Assembly (NCBI GenBank): GCA_030835065.1
Contig: JAUQWR010000564.1
Coordinates: 1-9,151 of the forward strand
DNA from: Candidatus Kapaibacterium sp.
Lineage (GTDB): Bacteria > Bacteroidota > Ignavibacteria > Kapaibacteriales > UBA2268
DNA: 9,151 nt
Reading direction: 5' to 3'
Shown here: in pieces, positions 1 to 6,565 of the stretch
Numbering within the stretch: position 1 is the first letter of the stretch
Layout: every line of letters starts with the position of its first letter
Translations under genes and position numbers: made by a program
The notes under the pieces: model-generated
Databases searched by the model: none
What the model saw: only the letters and a program-made list of their open reading frames with translations
Told to the model about the DNA's origin: nothing

Positions 1-855
1 TAAATACTCATCTATATTAGCAAAAGCATATGCCATTGCGTGTTGCCCGGGAGTATTTACTGCAAAAGTAGTCCATTGATGTACTTTTTGAATAGATTGA
101 GTAAGCTTATCGCATGCTATTGCATATCCGACTTTCCAGCCAGTCATACCAAAAGTTTTGCCGGATGACGATATAGTAATTGTCCTATCTCTCATACCCT
201 GAATTGATGCAATAGGTATATGCACAGATTCATCAAACAGCAAAAATTCATAAACTTCATCACTTAAAACTAATAAATCATGTTTCAGGGCAATTTCAGC
301 AATAAATTCTAATTCTTCTCTATCGAAAATCTTTCCGCAAGGATTATGCGGAGTATTGATTATTATCATTTTTGTCTTTTCAGTGATTTTTGATGCCAAA
401 TCATCAAAATCAAACTTGAAATCAGGTTTGTGCAAAGTAACTGGAATTGCAACAGCTCCTGCTAAAGTAATATCAGCAAAATAACCATCATAAAATGGTT
501 CAAAGATTATTACTTCATCCCCAGGATTGACAAACGCCATAATTGTAGAATATAAAGCCTCGGTTGCACCAGCACAAATAGTAACATTTTCCGCTTTCCA
601 GTCTAAACCATATATTCTATTATATAAAGATGCAAGATTAGTTCTCAAAGAATGAATACCGGGCGAAGGTGCATATTGATTTTTACCACTTCTCATAGCT
701 TTATAAGCTTCATCCATAATCCATTCAGGACCATCAAAATCTGGAAATCCCTGCCCTAAATTGACCGCCTTGTATTCGAATGCCATTTTACTCATCGATG
801 CGAAAATCGAAGTACCCATCGACGCTATTCTATCAGCAAAATATAAACCTGCCAT
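1..855 (-). CDS. PLP-dependent aminotransferase, class I/II (YbdL/kynurenine aminotransferase-like), C-terminus cut off
   Basis: The first 285 residues of a fold-type I aminotransferase are present; the frame is still open at the left window edge, and the family is usually about 380-390 residues. Seen in the sequence: the N-terminal NLGQGFPDFDGP (residues 32-43), QYAPSPG (60-66), AGATEALY (95-102), the substrate-carboxylate motif NTPHNPCG (167-174, Asn171), SDEVYE with Asp199 and Tyr202, and SSSGKTFGMTGWKVGY (229-244), where Lys233 should form the Schiff base with PLP. The string of motifs is closest to E. coli YbdL (methionine aminotransferase) and kynurenine/glutamine transaminases, so a role in amino-acid to 2-oxo-acid exchange, possibly methionine salvage, is likely; the exact substrate is inferred. 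The ATG at 855 is preceded by AAAAGGA at a normal distance. It is a cytosolic enzyme with no signal peptide, transcribed as the first gene after its own promoter. Confidence 0.9.
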   Translation of the reverse strand, partial: MAGLYFADRIASMGTSIFASMSKMAFEYKAVNLGQGFPDFDGPEWIMDEAYKAMRSGKNQYAPSPGIHSLRTNLASLYNRIYGLDWKAENVTICAGATEALYSTIMAFVNPGDEVIIFEPFYDGYFADITLAGAVAIPVTLHKPDFKFDFDDLASKITEKTKMIIINTPHNPCGKIFDREELEFIAEIALKHDLLVLSDEVYEFLLFDESVHIPIASIQGMRDRTITISSSGKTFGMTGWKVGYAIACDKLTQSIQKVHQWTTFAVNTPGQHAMAYAFANIDEYL

Positions 856-883
856 TATTTTCCTTTTGCTTAACTTTAATATA

Positions 884-914
884 CAAATCTAATAAGAGCA
901 GGCTTAAATATCAA
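884..914 (-). promoter_or_regulatory. Bacteroidota-type promoter of the aminotransferase gene
   Basis: Read on the minus strand there is TTG (914-912), a 20-nt spacer, then TAGATTTG (891-884). This matches the Bacteroidota primary-sigma consensus TTG-N17-23-TAnnTTTG at every defined base. Transcription would begin near 878, giving a leader of about 20 nt that contains the AAAAGGA ribosome binding site. It lies downstream of the muiA terminator, so the aminotransferase is probably transcribed separately from muiA. Confidence 0.6.
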
Positions 915-944
915 TTATTTTATTTACTGATGCTCTACTGATAA

Positions 945-978
945 ATAAAAAACACACCTTGATTATTTGTGGTGTGTT
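945..978 (-). terminator. Rho-independent terminator of the muiA-like gene
   Basis: On the minus strand AACACACC (978-971) pairs perfectly over 8 bp with GGTGTGTT (958-951) across a 12-nt loop, followed by a run of six T and further T-rich sequence. It lies about 67 nt after the stop codon of the muiA-like gene, with an AT palindrome in between. The long loop makes it a moderate rather than a strong terminator. Confidence 0.6.
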
Positions 979-1045
979 ATTTATATGATTTTATATCAAA
1001 CTTAATAATAATATAATATTATTATCATTATAAATTTTAAAGATA

Positions 1046-2647
1046 TTATTTAACTTCCAATTCTTTTTTTCCTGGGTATTTTATAGAGAAGGCACAATCA
1101 ATTAATTTCATTTCTCCAGGATTTAATTTAATATTTCTACTTATCAATCCATTAATTTTATCATATTTATCATAATCAGTTTTATTAACTTTAAGTTCTA
1201 CAACGATTTCGTCGGTTTCAGAAATTGGAATCAGATCTTCGACAATAACATTAACTGCTTCTTTCCTATTATTTTTTAATCTAATCTTATATGTTATATT
1301 AGTTTCCTTATTTGAACTCAACATTATATCTTCATCCTTTTTCAAAGGATCTATTATATCCACAGCCAAATCTTCAACTACTCCAAGAGAAATTTTTATT
1401 TCATCCGAAAAATTATCTTTTTCAATCCTGGTCTTACCAAAATACATTGCATCAATATAGAGATCAACTATAGAATTAATAATATTTTTAGAATTTTCTT
1501 TGTTTAAATATGCAACTCTAAAAACATTATTACTTTTTATAGGTAAAGCATAGTATTCAGTGCGGCTTTCAATTTCTTTTGAATCGATAATAATAGTAGA
1601 TTGCGAAATTCCACTTAATATATCGTATTTTTGATCAGATTCATATTCAATTTGATTATCAAAAACTACTTTATTCTTGATTCCCACTAAAGGACTAACC
1701 TGAACTTGATTTTCCCAATCAGTTTTAGAATAAGCATCACCATACTCAGCAGAAATACTACCCACAAGAGGACTATCATCATCATTATAATTCCTTCTAA
1801 CTGCAAAAAACGCTTTCAACCTGCTATTGCTAGGCAAAGTAGTATTTTTAAGTTCTTTCGAGCTTAGTATTATCCCGATATTTGTCCAATCAATACCGGA
1901 ATTTTGAACAATATTTGCTTTAGCAATGTATTTCATTATACCTTTTTTTGAGTCAAACCTCATTTCATAATATGGAGACCAGGAAGCATTTGCTACAAAA
2001 TACTTCAATTTTATTTCTGTCTCGCATTTTTTAGAAACTTGAACCTTAATCAAATAGTTGCTATTTGAATTATTAATAATATAAGTTTGCAGATCAGCTT
2101 GCAAGTTAGTTATAATTGATTTAAGAGAATTTGATAACTTCAATAATTCCAGTTTCTTTTTCTTCAGTACTAAGTGCTGGCTGGAATAAAAATCAGCATA
2201 TTCTTTTAATTCTTTAGAACCAATCAATTTATCTTTGCCTGAAATAACTTTATTGCTAACCAAAAAGTCGATATCAGCATCAATAATCTCAATTTCAGCT
2301 TGTAATAGAACCAATTTTTCATTAATACTAGCAATAGAGTCATTTTTTCTTTTCAAATAGCCTTGATATTCTTTATCTTTTTTGCTATCCCACTGGTTCA
2401 TTGTTATTATACTTATTTCAGAATTATCAAAAAACGCTTGCAAATTTTTATCACCTTTAGGTACCAGATTTCTAATAATTAAATCATGTACTCCCTTATC
2501 CAGATTCAATTTAGCACTATGATATAACTCTGCTCCGTTAAGGTAGAATTTTGCAAAATCAATTTTAGTATTGACATTGATTTCAGATGAAAAGGCATTA
2601 TGATAAGTAATAAGAAATAGAATGAGAATTGACATGACCTTTGACAT
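1046..2647 (-). CDS. Exported MuiA-family protein (DUF4140 / coiled coil / DUF4139)
   Basis: This 533-residue protein has the domain order of the mucoidy inhibitor MuiA family. Residues 1-21 are a signal peptide (hydrophobic ILILFLITY core, likely cleavage near SS-E22), so it is exported; there is no lipobox. Residues about 25-86 match the N-terminal DUF4140 beta domain, including the turn GVHDLIIRNLVP. Residues about 95-190 are rich in Lys, Glu and Leu and form a predicted coiled coil. Residues about 200-530 are DUF4139, with ANASWSPYYEMRFD (219-232), QNSGIDWTN (248-256), LSSKEL (261-266) and the C-terminal VEDLIPISETDEI (469-481). The family name comes from overexpression effects on mucoidy; the biochemical role is unknown, and an envelope role is only inferred. 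AGAGG sits 6 nt before the ATG. An in-frame ATG at codon 5 is a possible alternative. Arginine codons are almost all AGA/AGG, unlike the neighbouring EF-G2 gene. Confidence 0.85.
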   Translation of the reverse strand: MSKVMSILILFLITYHNAFSSEINVNTKIDFAKFYLNGAELYHSAKLNLDKGVHDLIIRNLVPKGDKNLQAFFDNSEISIITMNQWDSKKDKEYQGYLKRKNDSIASINEKLVLLQAEIEIIDADIDFLVSNKVISGKDKLIGSKELKEYADFYSSQHLVLKKKKLELLKLSNSLKSIITNLQADLQTYIINNSNSNYLIKVQVSKKCETEIKLKYFVANASWSPYYEMRFDSKKGIMKYIAKANIVQNSGIDWTNIGIILSSKELKNTTLPSNSRLKAFFAVRRNYNDDDSPLVGSISAEYGDAYSKTDWENQVQVSPLVGIKNKVVFDNQIEYESDQKYDILSGISQSTIIIDSKEIESRTEYYALPIKSNNVFRVAYLNKENSKNIINSIVDLYIDAMYFGKTRIEKDNFSDEIKISLGVVEDLAVDIIDPLKKDEDIMLSSNKETNITYKIRLKNNRKEAVNVIVEDLIPISETDEIVVELKVNKTDYDKYDKINGLISRNIKLNPGEMKLIDCAFSIKYPGKKELEVK

Positions 2648-2939
2648 AATAAACCTCTTAAAACCTGTAAATATTTATAATGAAAATTTTAGAAAATATT
2701 CAACATTATAAACAATCTACAAAATACATTTATAATATCAAATCATTTTTTTTGTATTACAATTTATTAATTTCGTTAAAAATTAGTAGTTTATAGAAAA
2801 ATTCAAACTTTCAAAAAAAATTTTTCAATTTTAAAAAAAAATGTTTAGAAATTTCCAATTATTTCAATAAATTATAATTCTGTAAAATTGAAAATTAACT
2901 GATTTTAAACATAAAATATTTTTTTATGGAGTAAATTGC
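2648..2939. other. AT-rich divergent intergenic region with A/T tracts
   Basis: This 292-bp region separates the divergent muiA-like and EF-G2 genes and holds no coding sequence that I can support. It is extremely AT-rich, with runs T8 (2746-2753), A5 (2778-2782), A5 (2797-2801), A8-T5 (2813-2825) and A9 (2833-2841). Such tracts can bend DNA or act as UP-elements. On the plus side near-consensus -7 boxes occur at 2875-2882 (TAATTCTG) and 2883-2890 (TAAAATTG), each with one mismatch to TAnnTTTG, but neither has a TTG box at the right distance. The EF-G2 Shine-Dalgarno is GGAG at 2928-2931. Confidence 0.55.
2712..2741 (-). promoter_or_regulatory. Candidate promoter of the muiA-like gene
   Basis: Reading the minus strand, TTG (2741-2739), the end of a TTTG, is followed after 19 nt by TAGATTGT (2719-2712). 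This resembles the Bacteroidota consensus TTG-N17-23-TAnnTTTG, with two mismatches at the 3' end of the -7 box. It would give a leader of about 55-60 nt. In such AT-rich DNA a match of this quality could arise by chance. Confidence 0.3.
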
Positions 2940-5066
2940 ATGAAAGTTTACGATTCAAAAAGCATAAGGAATATTGCCTTAATTGGTCATGCCGGTTCCG
3001 GCAAAACTACATATAGTGAATCTTTATTGTACAAAACTGGTGTTATAAACAGACGTGGTACTGTCGAAGATAGAAATACAACTTCAGACTTCTATGATAT
3101 AGAACAAGAACGCGGTTCTTCTGTTTTCTCATCACCTTTATTTACAGAATATAGAGATACAAAAATCAATATTATAGATTGCCCCGGCTATGATGACTAT
3201 GTCGGCGAAATCTTTGCTCCAATCCAAGTAGTTGACTCTGTAGCTGTAGTGCTCAATGCTCAAAACGGTGTAGAAGTTGGTGCTGAATTAGGTTGGGCTT
3301 ATGCTGCAAAAATGCAAAAAGCTGCTTTAATTGTTGTCAATAAGTTAGACGTTGACCAAGCTAATTGGGATAAAACAATCGACGATGTTAAAGCTCAATT
3401 CGGTGGTTCTGCCAAGCTTATTGAATTCCCGGTTAAAACTGGAGCTGGATTCAATTCAGTTGTCAATATTCTTAAAATGAAAATGCTCACTTATGATGCT
3501 GATGGCAACGTTACTGAGTCTGATATTCCTGCCGATCTTAAATCTAAAGCTGATTCTATTCGCAATGAATTCATCGAATCTATTGCTGAAAGCGATGAAA
3601 ACTTGATGAATAAATATTTCGAAGATGGCGATTTATCTGCTGATGATGTTAAAATTGGTTTGAAAACTGCTATCATCAACAGAATGCTTTTCCCAATTTT
3701 CTGCGCTTCAGGCAAAAATGCTGGTGGTGTTGTTAATGTTCTCGATTTTATCGTTGATTATATGCCAAATCCAACTGAATTGCCTCTTATCGTAGAAGAA
3801 GGATCTAAAGAAGTAACATGCGATGACAAAGCTCCTGTTTCTCTATTTGTTTATAAAATGTTCTCCGATTCTAAACTCGGTGAAATGACTTATTTCCGCG
3901 TTCATACTGGCAAATTAGCTTCTGGTTTGGACTTAGTAGTAGAAAGAAATGGTCAAGGCGAAAGATTTGGTCAGGTATTCTCTATATGTGGCAAAAAGCG
4001 CGTCGAAATTCCTCAAGTTATGGCTGGCGATATCGCTGCAACAGTTAAATTGAAAAATACTCATATTAATGATACATTGCACGAAAAGAACTTCAACGTA
4101 GCTTATGCAAAAATTCAGTACCCAAATCCAAAACTGCGTACTGCTGTTGTGCCTAAGACTCGCGGCGAAGAAGAAAAAGTTGGTATGAGCTTGCATAACT
4201 TGCACCAAGAAGATCCAACTGTTGTTATCGAACATTCTCAAGAATTGCGTCAAGCTATTCTTTATAGCCAAGGCGAACTCCATTTATCAACTATTAAATG
4301 GCGCCTCTTGAATAGATATAAAGTAGAAGCTGAATACGTCGAACCACGCGTACCTTATCGCGAAACTATTCAAAAAGCTGCTCGCGGCATGTATCGCCAT
4401 AAAAAACAATCAGGTGGTGCTGGTCAGTTTGCTGAAGTTCACATGTTGATTGAACCTACTTTTGATGGTATGCCAGATCCTGAAGGCTTGACTGTTCGCG
4501 GTCGTGACACTGTTAAATTAGATTGGGGTGGCAAGCTTGATTACTACAACTGTATCGTTGGTGGTGTTATCGATGCTCGCTTTATGCCTGCTATTTTGAA
4601 AGGTATTATGGACAAAATGCAGTTTGGTCCTCTTACTGGCTCTTATGTACGCGATATTAGAGTATCTATTTTCGACGGTAAGATGCACCCGGTTGACTCA
4701 AACGAAGCTGCTTTCAAAACTGCTGCTATGATGGCTTTCAAAGATACTTTCGTTCAAGCTGCTCCGAAAATTCTCGAACCTATTTATAACCTTGAAGTTA
4801 AAGTTCCTGAAGATTTCGTTGGCGACGTTATGAGCGATTTGCCTTCTCGCCGTGGTATGATTCTTGGTATTGAAGCTGAAGGTCGCTATCAAGTGATTAA
4901 AGCTCGTATGCCTTTAGTTGAACTTGATAAATATGCTACTGCTTTGAGATCTATGACTCAGGCAAGAGCTACTTTCTCATCCTCATTCTCTGAATATCAG
5001 GCTGTTCCCCCTAATGTTCAAGCTGAACTTATCGATGCTTACAAAAAATCACAGTCAGAAGAATAA
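2940..5066 (+). CDS. Elongation factor G paralogue, EF-G2 type
   Basis: A full-length (708 aa) EF-G-family translation factor that should act on the ribosome in translocation. Domain I carries the P-loop GHAGSGKT (16-23), switch I ERGSS (57-61), G3 DCPGYDDY (80-87), G4 NKLD (134-137) and G5 CASGKN (255-260). Domain II is about 297-373, domain III about 395-465, domain IV about 470-590 with SGGAGQFAEV (491-500) and HPVDSNEAAFK (583-593), and domain V about 612-690 with DVMSDLPSRRGMILG (629-643). Canonical EF-G reads DTPGHVDF in G3; here the catalytic His is Tyr84, and switch I lacks the usual ERGIT. Together with the MKVY start and RRGTVED (38-44), this places it with the Bacteroidota EF-G2 paralogues rather than the main FusA. 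The Bacteroides thetaiotaomicron EF-G2 has been reported to lack GTPase activity and to support translation during starvation. No ribosomal-protein or tuf neighbours are present. CGC/CGT-rich codons suggest high expression. GGAG lies 8 nt before the ATG. Confidence 0.92.
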   Translation: MKVYDSKSIRNIALIGHAGSGKTTYSESLLYKTGVINRRGTVEDRNTTSDFYDIEQERGSSVFSSPLFTEYRDTKINIIDCPGYDDYVGEIFAPIQVVDSVAVVLNAQNGVEVGAELGWAYAAKMQKAALIVVNKLDVDQANWDKTIDDVKAQFGGSAKLIEFPVKTGAGFNSVVNILKMKMLTYDADGNVTESDIPADLKSKADSIRNEFIESIAESDENLMNKYFEDGDLSADDVKIGLKTAIINRMLFPIFCASGKNAGGVVNVLDFIVDYMPNPTELPLIVEEGSKEVTCDDKAPVSLFVYKMFSDSKLGEMTYFRVHTGKLASGLDLVVERNGQGERFGQVFSICGKKRVEIPQVMAGDIAATVKLKNTHINDTLHEKNFNVAYAKIQYPNPKLRTAVVPKTRGEEEKVGMSLHNLHQEDPTVVIEHSQELRQAILYSQGELHLSTIKWRLLNRYKVEAEYVEPRVPYRETIQKAARGMYRHKKQSGGAGQFAEVHMLIEPTFDGMPDPEGLTVRGRDTVKLDWGGKLDYYNCIVGGVIDARFMPAILKGIMDKMQFGPLTGSYVRDIRVSIFDGKMHPVDSNEAAFKTAAMMAFKDTFVQAAPKILEPIYNLEVKVPEDFVGDVMSDLPSRRGMILGIEAEGRYQVIKARMPLVELDKYATALRSMTQARATFSSSFSEYQAVPPNVQAELIDAYKKSQSEE

Positions 5067-5087
5067 TTTATTCTTTACTTATTTATT

Positions 5088-5123
5088 AAGAAGCAGTTTC
5101 TTTCGAGACTGCTTCTTTTTTTT
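5088..5123 (+). terminator. Rho-independent terminator of the EF-G2 gene
   Basis: AAGAAGCAGT (5088-5097) pairs perfectly with ACTGCTTCTT (5108-5117). The inner TTC/GAG adds three more pairs (one G-U), leaving a TTTC tetraloop, and a run of T reaches 5123. It begins 21 nt after the EF-G2 stop codon. This is a strong canonical terminator. Confidence 0.9.
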
Positions 5124-5161
5124 AAAAAAAAAGGATCGAACCAATAAATGGTTCAATCCTT
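5124..5161 (-). terminator. Rho-independent terminator of the carbonic anhydrase gene
   Basis: On the minus strand AAGGATTGAACCA (5161-5149) pairs with TGGTTCGATCCTT (5143-5131) over 13 positions with a single C-A type mismatch, across a 5-nt loop, and is followed by nine T (5132-5124). It starts 22 nt after the carbonic anhydrase stop. Its T tract abuts the T tract of the EF-G2 terminator directly. Confidence 0.88.
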
Positions 5162-5183
5162 AATATTTGAATTCTACGATTGT

Positions 5184-6047
5184 CTAATCTTCGTTGCTTG
5201 TTGCATATTTGACTTTGCGAGCTGCTACAAATAAAATTATACCAACTACTATAGCACAAATAAATAAAAACATAAGCATATAAATTAAATTAGGAATCGA
5301 GAAAAAACTAGTTTCGTGAGCTTCGGCATTTTCGCCATGCACCGGATCTTTCGCTTGTTCAATAAGTGCTTTCTGATTGGGATGTTCGCCCAGCCATTCA
5401 ATTTCACCAGTTTCTATATCATATTGGGCAGCAACAATTTTGAGCTTACCTTGTTTCAATAACTTAGCAATAATCGTACTATGGCTTATAATATCTGCAA
5501 TTCCTTGAAAAGCATTAGCTTTGATAGTAGAAGGAACTAATTCTTTACCTACTAAATTTGGATGTTCATGCTTTGCTTTGTCAAATGCAGGCTTAATATT
5601 ATCGACTAAACCAGGAAGACTACCATGAAGTTTGGCATCAGTTACTACTGCAGTAACAGCTCCGCATTTTGTGTGCCCAAGCACAACTAATAAAGATGTT
5701 CCTAAATGCTCAGTGCCATATTCAATAGTACCAATCTCGTCGGTATCAGCTACATTGCCGGCAACTTTGACAACAAACAAATCACCAACACCTTGATCAA
5801 AAATTTGCTCTACAGGTACTCTCGAATCCGAACAGCCTAAAATTGTAGCAAAAGGTTTCTGCCCGTCTTTAGAAGTTTCAATTCTTCTGTCTTTATCCAA
5901 ATGAGGATGAATATTTCTGCCTGCAATAAACCTTTCATTGCCTTCCCTAAGCCTATTAAGAGCATCATCAGGACTCACTGAAGCTGCATTTTCGGCTAAG
6001 AGCAAATTTGGCAATAGTATTAAGAAAAAAAAGTAGAATTTTTTCAT
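5184..6047 (-). CDS. Exported, membrane-anchored beta-carbonic anhydrase
   Basis: This 287-residue protein should interconvert CO2 and bicarbonate with a zinc centre. The beta-class ligands are all visible: Cys72 and Asp74 in GCSDSR (71-76), His125 and Cys128 in GHTKCGA (124-130); Asp74-Arg76 form the usual dyad. DDALNRLREGNERF (27-40) and YDIETGEIEWL (209-219) are also typical. Residues 1-18 are a signal peptide (MKK, hydrophobic core, LLLA before E19), and residues about 253-276 form a strongly hydrophobic segment followed by a basic tail (ARKVK). The catalytic domain should therefore lie in the periplasm, tethered to the inner membrane by its C-terminus. I chose the ATG at 6047: it is one base after the upstream TGA stop, has AAAGAGA before it, and begins the signal peptide. 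The frame is open further upstream, but that would overlap the preceding gene by 167 bp. It is the last gene of the operon. The domain is certain; the topology is inferred. Confidence 0.92.
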   Translation of the reverse strand: MKKFYFFFLILLPNLLLAENAASVSPDDALNRLREGNERFIAGRNIHPHLDKDRRIETSKDGQKPFATILGCSDSRVPVEQIFDQGVGDLFVVKVAGNVADTDEIGTIEYGTEHLGTSLLVVLGHTKCGAVTAVVTDAKLHGSLPGLVDNIKPAFDKAKHEHPNLVGKELVPSTIKANAFQGIADIISHSTIIAKLLKQGKLKIVAAQYDIETGEIEWLGEHPNQKALIEQAKDPVHGENAEAHETSFFSIPNLIYMLMFLFICAIVVGIILFVAARKVKYATSNED

Positions 6048-6048
6048 A

Positions 6049-6498
6049 TCAATTCTCTTTGAATATTTCATTATCATAGATAGATTCAAGTTGATATTTA
6101 TGTTTTGATTCTTCATGAGCAAGGCGTTCAAATAATTTTTTTGTATAATCATCTTCAGCTCTTTGAGCCAAATCAGAATACAACTTAAAAGCCCGTTCTT
6201 CATTTTTGATTGCAATCATTAAAACTTCTTGAAAATTCATATCTTCCGAAGCTGGCGGCATATCAAAATTTTCGCTCAAATTTAAATTATCTACTTTAGG
6301 TATTACATAATTGGAGCTAAGTTTTTCAGGAGAAAACTCTTCCAAAATTTTGGCATGCTGAAGCTCCATATTTTCAAATTCTTTAAGTAATTGTTTGCTG
6401 GCTTCTTTTTTGGCAATTGCTTGAAGATCTTTATACAACTTGGCAGCTTCATATTCACGATTAATAGCAAAATCAATAATTTCATTAAATTTAGACAT
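6049..6498 (-). CDS. Di-iron ferritin-like protein, rubrerythrin type without rubredoxin domain
   Basis: A small (149 aa) four-helix ferritin-like protein made of two similar halves. Residues 14-24 (REYEAAKLYKD) align with 99-109 (NEERAFKLYSD), and 41-52 aligns with 126-137, so each half supplies one Glu and one ExxH: Glu15, Glu45/His48 and Glu100, Glu130/His133. This is the complete ligand set of a di-iron site as in rubrerythrin. No CxxC pairs are present, so the rubredoxin domain that normally brings electrons is absent. Rubrerythrin-type proteins reduce hydrogen peroxide or handle iron; a role in peroxide protection is inferred. It is cytosolic, with no signal peptide. AAGGAG (6509-6504) lies 5 nt before the ATG. 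It follows the ferritin gene and its stop is one base before the carbonic anhydrase start, implying translational coupling. A terminator-like hairpin immediately precedes its ribosome binding site. Confidence 0.85.
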   Translation of the reverse strand: MSKFNEIIDFAINREYEAAKLYKDLQAIAKKEASKQLLKEFENMELQHAKILEEFSPEKLSSNYVIPKVDNLNLSENFDMPPASEDMNFQEVLMIAIKNEERAFKLYSDLAQRAEDDYTKKLFERLAHEESKHKYQLESIYDNEIFKEN

Positions 6499-6509
6499 AT
6501 AAACTCCTT

Positions 6510-6553
6510 AAAAATTAAAAAAGCTGATATTCCTAATTTCGAAATACCAGCTT
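6510..6553 (-). terminator. Terminator-like hairpin between ferritin and the ferritin-like gene
   Basis: On the minus strand AAGCTGGTATT (6553-6543) pairs with AATATCAGCTT (6531-6521): 11 bp including one G-U, across an 11-nt loop. T-rich sequence (a T run, AA, then five T) follows. It starts 12 nt after the ferritin stop. The T tract runs directly into the AAGGAG of the next gene, leaving no room for a separate promoter between them, so this is either the ferritin terminator with partial read-through or an attenuator. Confidence 0.75.
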
Positions 6554-6565
6554 GATTTATTAAAT

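Noticed and set aside
2926..2934. Two-codon ORF ATG-GAG-TAA overlapping the EF-G2 Shine-Dalgarno
   Set aside because: It has no ribosome binding site of its own and arises from the T run plus GGAG; most likely chance.
3491..4892. Minus-strand open frames within the EF-G2 gene (64-116 aa)
   Set aside because: They lie opposite a strongly conserved coding frame, have no ribosome binding sites or recognisable motifs, and reflect codon bias of the real gene. The same holds for minus-strand frames inside icd (7236-8179) and the 60-residue frame at 6303-6485.
2940..5066. Annotation as the main housekeeping FusA
   Set aside because: The G3 motif DCPGY, the switch I sequence and the MKVY-type start place it with EF-G2 paralogues, and none of the usual rpsL-rpsG-fusA-tuf neighbours is present.
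6048..6215. Extended N-terminus of the carbonic anhydrase frame beginning at 6215
   Set aside because: It overlaps the well-supported ferritin-like gene in another frame by 167 bp, has no family similarity, and the ATG at 6047 starts a signal peptide with a ribosome binding site.
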